Shown: in pieces, positions 24,664 through 34,998 of the stretch
How the letters are laid out: every line of letters begins with the position of its first letter
How positions within the stretch are numbered: the stretch's first letter is position 1
Source: Zeugodacus cucurbitae
Taxonomy: Eukaryota; Arthropoda; Insecta; Diptera; Tephritidae
Direction of reading: 5' to 3'
Assembly (NCBI RefSeq): GCF_028554725.1
Contig: NC_071667.1
Span: 13,871,501-13,935,500, forward strand
DNA: 64,000 nucleotides
Position numbers and translations under genes: made by a program
Notes under the pieces: model-generated
Told to the model about the DNA's origin: nothing
The model's database searches: none
The model's input: only the letters and a program-made list of their open reading frames with translations

Positions 24664-25427
24664 TTACTAAAAAAAAAATGAAAATGGGCGTGACGTCGCC
24701 CACTTATGGGTCAAAAACCATATCTCATTAACTACTCGACAGATTTCAATGAAATTAGGTATATAATATTTTCTTGACATCCTGATAACATGGATGAAAA
24801 ACCACATCCACGCCTACTTCCCATATAACTCAATTTTGATCTGATTCGTTCATTTTATAATATATCTATTAGTAACCAATGATGATAGCGGAATAAACCT
24901 TTACATAAATACTGTATTTGAGCTGAGGCATCACTTGTGGAACAATTGTCGAAATCGGAGTATAACTTTTCAAGGCCTCGAATATCGAACATGAAGAACT
25001 CAGTGCTTAAGGGTAATTTTCACTGAAAATATCGGTAAATCCTAATTCAGAGAGAATCGTTTTCTTCTAACAGTGTGTCTCAGTACCAAAAATTATTAAA
25101 ATCGGGTCATAGCTATCTCTAGCTCCCATATACCTTATATTGGGATTTTCAAACTTCTAGTGGGATTTATACTGCATATATCGCTTAATATGTGAAATTT
25201 CTTAGTCAAATTAAGTGAGCATATATGTAGGTTCGCATACAATTTACCTTGGTGGTGAAAATGAGTGAAATCGATTCTGGAATTACATCAGCCTATTTAT
25301 GATGATTTTCATTATTCTATTGGCCGAATATATGGGTAAAATTATGTTATCTTAATAAAGTTTCATCAACAAATTACGAGAGTATAAAATGTTCGGTTGC
25401 ACCTGAAATTAGCCTTTCCTTATTTGT
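24664..25427 (-). mobile_element. DINE-like repeat copy I (truncated)
   Basis: Begins in the body (AAAATGGGCGTGACGTCGCC) and continues to GAGAGTATAAAATGTTCGG...TTATTTG. The hairpin/GTCY half is absent. Confidence 0.8.
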
Positions 25428-26254
25428 CTTTCATATATTTAATCGATCCATACTTCATCCATACTTACGGAGCAAAAAAAGTAATTAGCTATACGTGTAC
25501 ATCCTTAAAGTCGGTTTTTGTTGTCACATAATGGCAGTATTCATATATTTAGAGTAAATACAAATATATCAGCTAATATTTACGGTAAAAACACTATCAG
25601 CGATCATTCCTATTCCCACTCTTCATTAAATCACCAAGTTATGTGCAGTTATTGAAACTAATACAATCGTTTCCGGGTACTCATTCTGCTTTAAGGTAAT
25701 AACAGTGGTAACCAGATTAATATAATAATAATTGCATACACATATTGTAACTGAAGCATATGATATTAGTACAAAATCCAATTATGTGCAACATTAGATA
25801 TTCGCATTTCCTAGATTTGCATATCTTCACCTTGGCACTAGGTGACCATGAATGCGGATTAATTGATACAAGTTTTGGGTACGAAAGCAAATATCTGTAT
25901 GCGCTAATTATGCAAATACACTCATAGTTTTAACAGCATCTATTGTATATAGCTTAAAGGCATTTCAATTGATTGGTTTCAAATTATTAGTTTCATATCG
26001 AATTAATTGACACATATGCGTATATGTATGTTGAATCGATTTCTGTTCAATTGATTATATACCACAAGTATTCGTACAGAAATTAGGTGAGTTTTTCGTT
26101 AGAAATTTGGCTTGTAGCTGCAGATGAACATATTAAAAATTTCTATAATTTTGTATTACTCTATTACATAAGCATGACATAAATGTAATTGAGTAATATA
26201 AAAATGTGGAAATTTTTATTGAACTTAAATGTTAAACCACCGGTTTATGGTATA
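25428..26254. other. No gene seen
   Basis: AT-rich. Nothing recognisable. Confidence 0.55.
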
Positions 26255-26853
26255 TACAATGTTCGACAAAATTATGTATACCCTATGCGGTTAAAGCCAG
26301 CACTAAAATGATTTTTCTTGGATATATTGCATTAATATTCTACAGTGATTGTGGTATGTTTTGCAAGGAGTCCTTCAATCAAGACGAGGTTATCATTCAA
26401 ATTTTGATATAAACACTTAATAGGATTTAAGTCAGAGGTTTTGGCATGCCATAGTAGGAGCTCTATCGATTTTTGATCTTTCTTCTTCTTTCGTAACCCG
26501 ACTTGTATGTTAGGGCTCATTGTCCTGCTGGTATATGGAGTTATCTTCTAATTACATTTTTTGTGCTGCCAGATACCAGATTTTATAATATACTTTAGCT
26601 ACAGCAACTCCAAACTAAAACATTTCCACCTCCGAAGTTAATGGTGCCTTGGATGTACTTACTTTACTCTTTCATCTATCTTTTTAACTGTCTTTCGTAT
26701 TTTTCAATTAAAGCTAACTCCCATTGCTCCAAGTTAGTATTTTCTAAACATTTGGCGGCATTTGATAATACTTTTTGGCAAATTAAAATGAGGAAATATT
26801 CAAATAATAGTAAAAAATGCGGAGGGGTATCCATAATTTTGTCGGATAATGTA
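26255..26853 (-). mobile_element. short Tc1-like element with 27-bp TIRs and TA TSD
   Basis: Element 26257-26851 (595 bp). The ends CAATGTTCGACAAAATTATG and (complement) CATTATCCGACAAAATTATG both continue with a GTATACCC- or GATACCC-type tail, about 23 of 27 positions matching. They are flanked by TA on both sides. The size and leftover transposase motif show it is an internally deleted Tc1-like copy. Confidence 0.8.
26332..26520 (-). pseudogene. Tc1-like transposase fragment
   Basis: Minus-strand frame gives LLWHAKTSDLNPIKCLYQNL, matching the third-catalytic-residue block WPAQSPDLNPIENLWxxL of Tc1 transposases. The canonical Glu of NPIE is Lys here. No other part of the transposase is recognisable. 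Confidence 0.6.
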
Positions 26854-27893
26854 TGTATGAAATCTTTTATAAGTCCAGCTGTGACAATCACGTAATTTCA
26901 TTTCGCCTAAACTGCACATTTTACTTGAACTAAAATGTTACCAAAAATTCAATGAACCGGTAGAACACAGTTGCAAAAGTCCAAGGCCAACAAAAGTGCG
27001 GCAAAATCTAGTCAGTCACATTAAAAACTTTTCCAATTACCAATAATAATTGTTGCGTACGCATATAAATGGTCAATAAGTGCACAACTCAATGAGCATC
27101 AATAAGAAATCCAAATTAATTGGCAACAACAATTTGCCGCTTACACAAATTAGTGAAGTTCAACAAACTGAATACAAAGACTTATCTCAAGGTTTATTAA
27201 GTTGGCAAGCAGAGAAGCTAAAACGCAGTAATGCACTTGTTAAACAACGTAGTAAAGCAAGCCTCATTATTGTACGCATCGAGAGCGTGAACTAGATTTG
27301 GAGTAGTATACTTCTGTTGACAAAGGAAGAAACACTTTCTATTTTCATCTCCAATTTTTTTGTGATAACCTATGGAATGTAAGTTAGTTTATCACCCTGT
27401 AAATGTATATCTGCTTATATTCATCTCAGTACAATTATTTAAAATGAAATAACAACCCTTTTATAAAGCAGGTGCATAAACTAAATAGCAAATCATTCAG
27501 AAAATAACAATGTAAAAAAGTCAACAATGAATTAATTGAAAACAATTAATATAAAGCGGCAACACTTTCATTACATAAATTTTTTTGGCACATACATACA
27601 AAGCAAGCAAAGAACCCAAAAACCGAATAAATCCATAAAAAGTGAAAGTTATTTGCGCAACAAACGTTTCTTTTTTGCCTTTTGTATGTGTTGATATAAT
27701 TTCCATATGTATGTATGTATATATAAACACACATACATACTCATTTTTAACACACTTAAATTTTTTCAAACCAATTTCGAAAGTTTTCCCGTTGCCAGCA
27801 ACGAAAAATGCCTTCAGCTCCACAGCTGCTGGCGCTGCTTTGAAATCCGCCGCTCCATCAGAGGTGTGCTTTGCCTGTGCAGGTGTGTGGTAC
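26854..27893. other. No supported gene
   Basis: A 71-codon frame (27080-27295) and overlapping frames on both strands (27521-27919) lack recognisable domains. The latter continue into the inserted element at 27899, so they are not native genes. Sequence 27790-27893 is somewhat GC-richer. Confidence 0.45.
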
Positions 27894-28272
27894 CGTAGCA
27901 CAGTGTGAGATTTGGTCAATCTAGCATCTCGAAATTACAAAAAAAAATGTTTTCGTAACTCGCTCATATTTTTTTTTACGTGAGAAGAGACCCCAATTGT
28001 TACGAAAACAAACACAAAATAGAATAAAAAAATGTTATTAGCGTGATAACAGCTATCAGACACATACAATTGCATAGCATGCTACAATTGATTTGCAAGC
28101 TTGCATTGATCACAAAAGTTTGAGTGATCAGGTCGAAGTTGTGAGTGGTTATTTTGGCCTAAAATATTTTTTGTATTGAAGGTTATTACTTAAACTTAAA
28201 ATTTTTGTTTTATACAATATTTATTTTTGCACTCAAGTATTTTGAAAAAATTGTTTTATAACCACCTGAAAG

Positions 28273-28424
28273 GTAAGACAAATTTTAAAGTTTTCAAATA
28301 TTTGATAGACTAGAACTTCCAAGTCCCATGGAGTTCCGTGATGGGAATGCCAGCATAATCTTTGTTAATGTGCCCAAAACAAATTTAAAAAATAAAATCC
28401 TGCCCATTTTTTGCCTTTTTTTAG
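28273..28424 (+). other. predicted intron in the 5' UTR of the element's gene
   Basis: Consensus donor AAAG|GTAAGA at 28273 and acceptor TTGCCTTTTTTTAG ending at 28424. The acceptor is one base upstream of the ATG at 28426. A TTAAT branch-like word lies about 60 bases before the acceptor. Predicted from sequence only. Confidence 0.5.
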
Positions 28425-28425
28425 T

Positions 28426-28887
28426 ATGAGTGAAATATCGCAAGAGGAGCTATTTTGGATTTGGTTGAACAAGGTGAAAAGCGACAAAACAGAAGCGGTC
28501 GAAAAGCACGTTATATCAATTTTTGGACCAGATGTTGACGATACCAAAATTAAAGATCGTATGAAAAAGCTTTGCTTCCAATTTCAATCGCGATGGAGTA
28601 AATCTTACCGTGATAAAGCAAGATTTATGCATGACAATGCTATTTGGCTAAGTTCAAAAATTTCTGCTGTTGATTTTGCTCTTGATCACGCACCATCAGC
28701 TTCAAAACAAATACCTCAACGCGGAAGGCGAGAAAAAGAGTTTGCTGAAAGTGCTTCGAGTACACAAAAACGGAAATGCATAGAGTTAATATCAAATGTA
28801 GCTTCGGAACAATTAACTATGGCTACCGCAATGTATCTGAGATCCTGTAGAAAAAGAGACTCAGCAAATATTAAAATCTTATTTTGA
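28426..28887 (+). CDS. uncharacterised transposon-encoded protein, 153 aa
   Basis: ATG at 28426, right after a strong splice acceptor; TGA at 28885-28887; AATAAA at 28958-28963. The frame is uninterrupted inside the TIR element, so it was probably under selection until recently. The protein is Lys/Arg-rich and probably helical. It starts MSEISQEELFWIWLNKV; a basic segment GRREKEF...TQKRK follows at about residues 100-120, then VASEQLTMATAMYLRS. I do not recognise a domain with certainty. The tail recalls, from memory only, a [GR-x-F-x-S-x-K-R-x(n)-EEL-x-A] pattern at the N-termini of larger transposon proteins. It could therefore be a DNA-binding accessory protein, or the N-terminal stump of a deleted transposase. 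No catalytic triad is seen. Confidence 0.7.
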   Translation: MSEISQEELFWIWLNKVKSDKTEAVEKHVISIFGPDVDDTKIKDRMKKLCFQFQSRWSKSYRDKARFMHDNAIWLSSKISAVDFALDHAPSASKQIPQRGRREKEFAESASSTQKRKCIELISNVASEQLTMATAMYLRSCRKRDSANIKILF

Positions 28888-29157
28888 ATATTTTCCATTC
28901 TTTTAAGAACTTTCGTTGGATGTTTTAGTTTTCCCTTTTTATTATGTTTTAGATATCAATAAATTTAACATTGAAACAACATTAACCTTTTATTTTTCTC
29001 TTTTGCAAAGAATCATCGAAAACTAAAGTTCGAAACTTGAAGAATTTTATAGAAATGGTTGTATGTGGGTGCTTATATCAATATAACGAAAAGTTTTAGT
29101 TAGAAGAGAAAAAAAGAAGAAATTTGGATATAAATATGTAAAAAAAAATTGTTCCCA

Positions 29158-29215
29158 ACTAGTGTTTTTGAGGATAGTTCGGAACTAGTCCCCTTTGACA
29201 CTAGTTGGAACTAGT
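29158..29215. repeat. four ACTAGT palindromes in the subterminal region
   Basis: ACTAGT occurs at 29158-29163, 29184-29189, 29200-29205 and 29210-29215, mostly within GGAACTAGT or the inverse. They lie about 125-180 bp inside the right end of the CACAGTG-ended element. Clustered subterminal palindromes are typical transposase-binding sites; the function here is inference. Confidence 0.7.
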
Positions 29216-29344
29216 TGTCTTTCACCATATTGAAGCTTACAATCTCCTTAACCATCGTGCCAAATTTCAAGTTTATATCTCTACAACTTCATATAAAAAT
29301 TAATTTTGAGATGCTAGATTGACTAAATCTCACACTGTGCGTAG

Positions 29345-29624
29345 GCTGCCTTTGTTGAACAATGAGACAATATTATCAGTGTGAACATTATTTGCAGCAA
29401 CAAAAGCCAACATCCCGCTTTAACACCAATACAGACATCAACTCCTCGTCAGCGGTATACTATTGTTCTTTGAGAATTTGAATATACGAGTACATTTACA
29501 AATGTAAACTTGTAGGTGTTGCCAGCGGTTGGGCTGCTGGCTGCCTTTTGTTCAGTTAACATAATAATCATGTCTTTCAAGGCCCCCAAACCGCACATTT
29601 TGAGAGGAGCAAAGCAAAATAAAA
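29345..29624. other. No gene seen
   Basis: Continuation of the locus interrupted by the TIR element. No motif recognised. Confidence 0.5.
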
Positions 29625-30629
29625 CAAATAAGGAAGGGCTATGATCGGGTGTAACCGAACATTTTATACTCTCGCAATTTATTTATTTAACTTTATTTAT
29701 ATTATATAATACACAATTTGACCCACATATTCGTCATTTATATTGTATAAAGCCCATTGAAAGTTGGAAACCATAATATTAGGTTAGAAGCACCGAGGCC
29801 CTCGTGTTCGATAAATGGGGCCTTAAAAACCTATGGCCCGATTTCGGCGATTTTTAGAATGAGGCTGCCACACTATAAACACAATATTTGTGCAAAGCTC
29901 TGCATCGATATCTTCACTAGTGCTTACTTTATATATTGTAAAGTAAACGATTGAGATCGTCTTCAAAGTTCTGGTATATAGGAAGTAGGCGTGGTTGTGA
30001 AGCGATTTGGCTTATTTTCACAACATGTCATTGGGATGCAAGGAAACTATTACAAACCAAGTTTCATTGAAATCGGTCGAGGTGGGCGTGGTTATGAGCC
30101 GATTTCTTTCATTTTTGGACTGTATTAGGAAGTGGCTAAAAAAAAACGGTTTATATAGCTCTATTGGTTTGCGAGATATGTACAAAAAACTTAGTAGGGG
30201 GCGGGCCACGCCCACTTCCCCAAAAAAATTACATTTAAATATGACCCTTCATAGTGCGATCCTTCACACCAAATTTTATTTCCATAGCTTTATTTATGGC
30301 TTAGTTATGACACTTTATGTGTTTTCGGTTTTCGCCATTTTGTGGGCGTGGCAGTGGTCCGAAAGTAACCTTTCTATGGTGCCAAGAAATAAGTGTGCCA
30401 AGTTTCATCAAGATATCTTAATTTTTACTCAAGTTACAGCTTTCACAGACGGACGGACGGACGGACGGACGGACAGACAGATATTCGGATTTGAACTCCA
30501 CTCTTCACCCTGATCACTTTGGTATATATTACCCTATATCTAACTCGTTTAGTTTTGGGTGTTACAAACAACCGTTATGTGAACAAAACTATAATACTCT
30601 ATTTAGCAACTTTTGTTGCGAGAGAATAA
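29625..30629 (+). mobile_element. DINE-like repeat copy J (both ends present, internally deleted)
   Basis: CAAATAAGG start with the TTCGG-type hairpin slightly decayed (GATCGGGTGTAACCGAAC), then the body, the (GACG)n tract at 30446-30482, CTCTTCACCCTGATCAC, and the hairpin end AGCAACTTTTGTTGCGAGAG. The 168-codon frame across it is a by-product of the repeat. Confidence 0.85.
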
Positions 30630-30824
30630 CAAGTTATGAAAGGATAAGTTCGGGTGCAACCGAACATTTTATACTCTCGCAATTTATTGCTATATTTTTA
30701 TTAAGATATCACACAATTTGATCCATATATTCGGCATAAAGTCTAAAAAAAAAAAAACGAAAAACGAAAGTCATCATATATAGTATATAGACTGAGGTAA
30801 TTCCTGAACCGATTTCACTCATGA
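30630..30824 (+). mobile_element. DINE-like repeat fragment K
   Basis: Starts head-to-tail directly after copy J (CAAGTTATGAAAGG...GTGCAACCGAAC) and is truncated in the CCGATTTCACTCAT part. Confidence 0.75.
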
Positions 30825-30950
30825 GGCATTCTCTGGAAAAAAGCCACTTGAAAAAAAAGTTCTTTATTTTCTTTGGCAATGATATATCTTATAGTATATG
30901 TAAAACCTAAAATAAAACGGAAGATGGAGTCATATGTAGAAGTTCACGTA

Positions 30951-33900
30951 AGTGAGGAAAGTTTCTGACTGTCATTCACTTGGGAGTGGCCAGGAACGAT
31001 TCTTTTACATGTGGCTCAAGCAGCTCACGACTTCCGGTCTTAGACCAAGTATCCTCTGGGTAGCCAACAGACATCCGTTTGGAGGCGAGCTAAAGTGAGA
31101 AGGCGAAACCCGCCTATGCCGTTGTGCGTAGGGTTTGGGACCCACCACGTAAAAACACCCCCCAATGAAAAAGAAAAAACAGCCTCGGATGAGAGACCCC
31201 AATTTTGATTACGACCACTGCAAACGTTTAAAGGACTACGAAATAAGGGCATGCACCTGGAATGTCCGGACCCTTAATTGGGAAGGTGCCTCTGCCCAGC
31301 TGGTTGATGTCCTCGTAAGAGTAAAGTCTGACATCACCGCAATCCAAGAAATGCGATGGACGGTACAAGGCCGGAAGAATGTGGGTCCTTGTGACATCTA
31401 CTACAGCGGCCATATAAAGGAGCGCAAATTCGGTGTGGGATTCGTGGTGGGAGAGAGACTCCGTCGTCGAGTCCTGGCATTCACTCCGGTGGATGAACGT
31501 CTAGCCACAATCCGCATCAAAGCGAGGTTCTTCAACATATCGCTGATTTCCGCCCACGCCCCGACGGAAGAGAAGGACGAAGTGATCAAAGATACCTTCT
31601 ATGAGAACGTACCTATGAGCGCTGCCCCCGCCACGATGTCAAAATCGTGCTTGGCGATTTCAACGCTAGGGTGGGTAAAGAAGGTGTCTTTGGCACAACA
31701 GTCGGAAAATTCAGCCTCCATGACGAAACATCACCAAACGGTCTGAGGCTGATCGACTTCGCCGGGGCCCGAAATATGGTCGTCTGTAGTACTAGATTCC
31801 AGCATAAGAAAATCCATCAAGCTACTTGGCTGTCCCCGGATCGAATCACTCGCTACCAGATCGATCATGTTGTGATAGATGGACGACATGTCTCCAGTGT
31901 TTTTGATGTGCGTACGCTTCGTGGTCCCAACATCGACTCGGACCACTATCTTGTAGCAGCTAAGATACGCACCCGCCTCTGTGTAGAAAAGCGCACACGT
32001 CAACAAACACAAGGAAGGTTCGACATCGAGAAGCTGCAATCACAACCGACAGCCGAACGATTTTCTAGACTTGCACTCCTGCTCTCTGAGAGCACTCATC
32101 AGCCTCTCAGTATAAGGGAGCTGTGGGACGGCATATCAAACTCCTTACGTACAGCTGCAACCGAAACCATTGGTTTTCGGAAAAGTCAAAAAAACAGCTG
32201 GTATGATGAGGATTGTCGTCTCGCAGTGGAGAGAAAACAGACTGCCTACCTCGCAATGTTGCGATCGACCGCAACACGAGCGGGATGGGAAAGATACCGA
32301 GAGCTGAAGAGGGAGCGAGACGCAATTGCAGACAAAAAAGGAAAGAGGCGGAAATGCGTGAGTATGAAGAGCTTGACAAGCTGGCCGACAGGGGTAATGC
32401 TCGAAAATTTTACGAAAAGATCCGGCGACTAACTGAAGGTTTCAAGACCGGAGCACACTCCTGTAGCACCCCCAGAGGTGATCTAGTTATTGATGACCAG
32501 AGTATACTGAGTTTGTGGAGGGAACACTTCTCCAGCCTGCTGAATGGCAATGAAAGTACAACACCAGGAGATGGCGAACCCGATTCCCTAATCGACGACG
32601 ATGGAGCAGATGTTCCATTGCCCGACCGTGAAGAAATTCGAATAGCAATTACTCGCTTGAAGAGCAACAAAGCGGCGGGGGCCGATGGATTACCGGCCGA
32701 GCTATTCAAATACGGCGGCGAAGAGCTGATAAGGTGCTTGCATCAACTTCTTTGCAGAATATGGTCGGAAGAAAGCATGCCTGACGATTGGAATCTCAGT
32801 GTACTCTGCCCAATACACAAAAAGGGAGACCTCACAATTTGCGTGGGATAAGCCTCCTCAACATCGCGTATAAGGTTCTGTCGAGCGTATTGTGTGAAAG
32901 ACTAAAGCCCACCGTCAACAAACTGATTGGACCTTATCAGTGTGGCTTTAGACCTGGAAAATCAACAACAGACCAGATATTCACCATGCGCCAAATTTTG
33001 GAGAAGACCCTTGAAAATAGGATCGACCCACACCATCTCTTTGTCGACTTTAAAGCTGCTTTCGATAGCACGAAAAGGAGCTGCCTTTACGCCGCGAAGT
33101 CTGAATTTGGTATCCCCGCAAAACTAATACGGCTGTGTAAGCTGACGTTGAGCAACACCAAAAGCTCCGTCAGGATCGGGAAGGACCTCTCCGAGCCGTT
33201 CGATACCAAACGAGGTTTCAGACAAGGTGACTCACTATCGTGCGACTTCTTTAACCTGATGCTGGAAAAAATTATAAGAGCTGCAGAGCTAAACCGAGAA
33301 GGTACAATCTTCTACAAGAGTGTACAGCTCCTGGCGTACGCCGATGATATTGATATCATCGGAAGCAACAACCGCGCCGTTTGTTCTGCTTTTTCCCGCA
33401 TGGATAAGGAGGCGAAGCGAATGGGTCTGGAGGTGAATGAGGGCAAGACGAAATATCTCCTGTCATCAAGCAAACAGTCGGCGCATTCTCGTCTTGGCTC
33501 CCACGTGACTGTTGACAGTCATAACTTTGAAGTTGTAGATAATTTCGTCTACCTGGGAACCAGCATTAACAGCAATAACAATGTCAGCCTGGAAATCCAA
33601 CGCAGAATCACTCTTGCCAACAGGTGCTACTATGGACTAAGTAGGCAATTGAAAAGTAAAGTCCTCTCTCGACGAACAAAAACCAAATTCTACAAGTCTC
33701 TCATCATTCCCGTCCTACTTTACGGTGCAGAAGCGTGGACGATGTCAACATCCGATGAGACGGCACTAGGAGTTTTCGAGAGAAAGGTTTTGCGGAAGAT
33801 TTATGGTCCCTTAAGAATTGGCAACAGCGAATACCGCAGACGATGGAACGATGAGCTGTATGTGTTATTCGACGACATAGACATAGTCCAGCGAATAAAA

Positions 33901-34158
33901 AAACAGCGGCTACGCTGGCTAGGACATGTTGTTCGAATGGATGAAGGTGCTCCAGCTCTGAAAGTATTCGATGCAGTACCCGCTGGTGGAAGCAGAGGAA
34001 GAGGGAGACCTCCACTCCGATGGAAGGACCAGGAGGGACCTGGCTTCGCTTGGAATAACCAATTGGCGCCAAACTGCCAGAAGGAGGGATACGTGGCGCG
34101 CTGTTTTGGACTCGGCTATAACCGCGTAAGCGGTGTCTACGCCAGTCAAGAAGAAGAA
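30951..34158 (+). mobile_element. RTE-like non-LTR retrotransposon, LINE 1, near full length but frameshifted
   Basis: The 5' boundary is approximate (about 30951) because no TSD was found. It ends in (GAA)n at 34150-34158, after which a DINE-like repeat begins abruptly at GCCATAAGTAAAGC. Endonuclease then reverse transcriptase, no ORF1, no RNase H, about 3.2 kb, with a microsatellite tail: all features of the RTE clade. LINE 2 is the same family. Confidence 0.85.
31165..34140 (+). pseudogene. RTE-like endonuclease-reverse transcriptase, four frame breaks
   Basis: Apurinic-type endonuclease motifs are present: CTWNVRTLN, IQEMRW, VLGDFNARVG-like at 31647, and DSDHYLV. RT motifs are NKAAGADGLPAELFKYG, FRPGKSTTDQIF, LFVDFKAAFD, RGFRQGDSLSCDFFNL and AYADDIDIIG, followed by LRWLGHVVRMDEG and GRGRPPLRWKDQ. 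Frame order is 1 (31165-about 31620), 3 (to about 32335), 2 (to about 32835), 1 (to about 34030), then a further shift. Compared with LINE 2 there is a small deletion at about 32835. All visible catalytic residues are intact, but no full-length protein can be made. Confidence 0.85.
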
Positions 34159-34872
34159 GCCATAAGTAAAGCTATTGAAATAAAATTTGGTACAAAGGAT
34201 GCCACTATGAAGTGGCATTTTAGGATGTATTTTTTTTAAGGGAAGTGGGCGTAGCCCTGAAAATTACTAAAAGTGGGTTATCTCACTAATGAAAAACGTC
34301 AGAAACACTAAATTTCACATAAGAAATGGCAGATGGAAGCTGCACTCAGACTTTTTTACGAAATGGAAAATGGGCGTGGCGTCGCCCACTTATGGGTCAA
34401 AAACCTTATCTCAGGAACTACTCGACCTATTTCAATGAAACTTGGTTTTTAATAGTTTCCTTACATCCCAATGATATGTTGTGAAAATAGGCCAAATCGC
34501 TTCACAGCTACGCCTACTTCCTATATACCAGAACTTTGAAGACGATCTGAATCGTTGACTTTACAATATATAAAGTAAGCACTAGTGAAGATATAGGAAC
34601 AGAACTTTGCATAAATACTACGTTTATAGTGTGGCAGCCCCATTCTAAAAATCGCCGAAATCGGACCATAGGTTTTCAAGGCCCCATGTATAGAACATGA
34701 GGATCTCGGTGCTTCTAACCTAATATTAGGGTTTCCAACTTTCAATGGACTTTATACAATATATATGACGAATATGTGGGTCAAGTTGTGTGTTATATTA
34801 ATAAAATTAAATAAATAAATTGCGAGAGTATAAAATGTACGGTTACACCCGAACTTAGCCCTTCCTTACTTG
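34159..34872 (-). mobile_element. DINE-like repeat copy L, 5' part cut at the LINE junction
   Basis: Begins mid-body right at the LINE 1 tail and runs through GGGCGTGGCGTCGCCC to GAGAGTATAAAATG...CCTTACTTG. The missing hairpin half is not found on the other side of LINE 1, so the insertion or a later event deleted it. Confidence 0.85.
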
Positions 34873-34998
34873 TCAAACTAACCTTTGTACGGGAGGCGGG
34901 CGTGGTTATTATCCGATTTTTTTTACTGTATTAAGAAGTGGCTAAAAGAAATGACTGCAGAAAGTTTGGTTTATATAGCTTTATTGGTTTGCGAGATA

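Larger units (their letters stand above)
27894..29344 (+). mobile_element. CACAGTG-ended TIR transposon with its own small gene
   Basis: Element 27899-29339 (1,441 bp) has inverted ends of about 38 bp with two mismatches, beginning CACAGTGTGAGATTT and continuing GGTCAATCTAGCATCTC or AGTCAATCTAGCATCTC. It is flanked by CGTAG at 27894-27898 and 29340-29344. CAC-starting ends with a 5-bp duplication fit Transib; CACAGTG is also the V(D)J RSS heptamer. Alternative parsing: TIR GCACAGTG with a 3-bp GTA duplication. Inside the left end is a perfect 12-bp stem (TGTTTTCGTAAC at 27948-27959 and 27999-28010). Near the right end are four ACTAGT sites. One intron-containing gene is carried; no DDE or RAG1-like core is visible. 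Confidence 0.85.

Noticed and set aside
27521..27919. 132-codon reverse ORF and its plus-strand counterparts
   Set aside because: They extend across the 27899 insertion boundary of the TIR element and have no domain.
30446..30482. GACG repeats considered as a CRISPR or tandem gene repeat
   Set aside because: It is a 4-bp microsatellite inside a mobile repeat, with no spacers, and the genome is eukaryotic.
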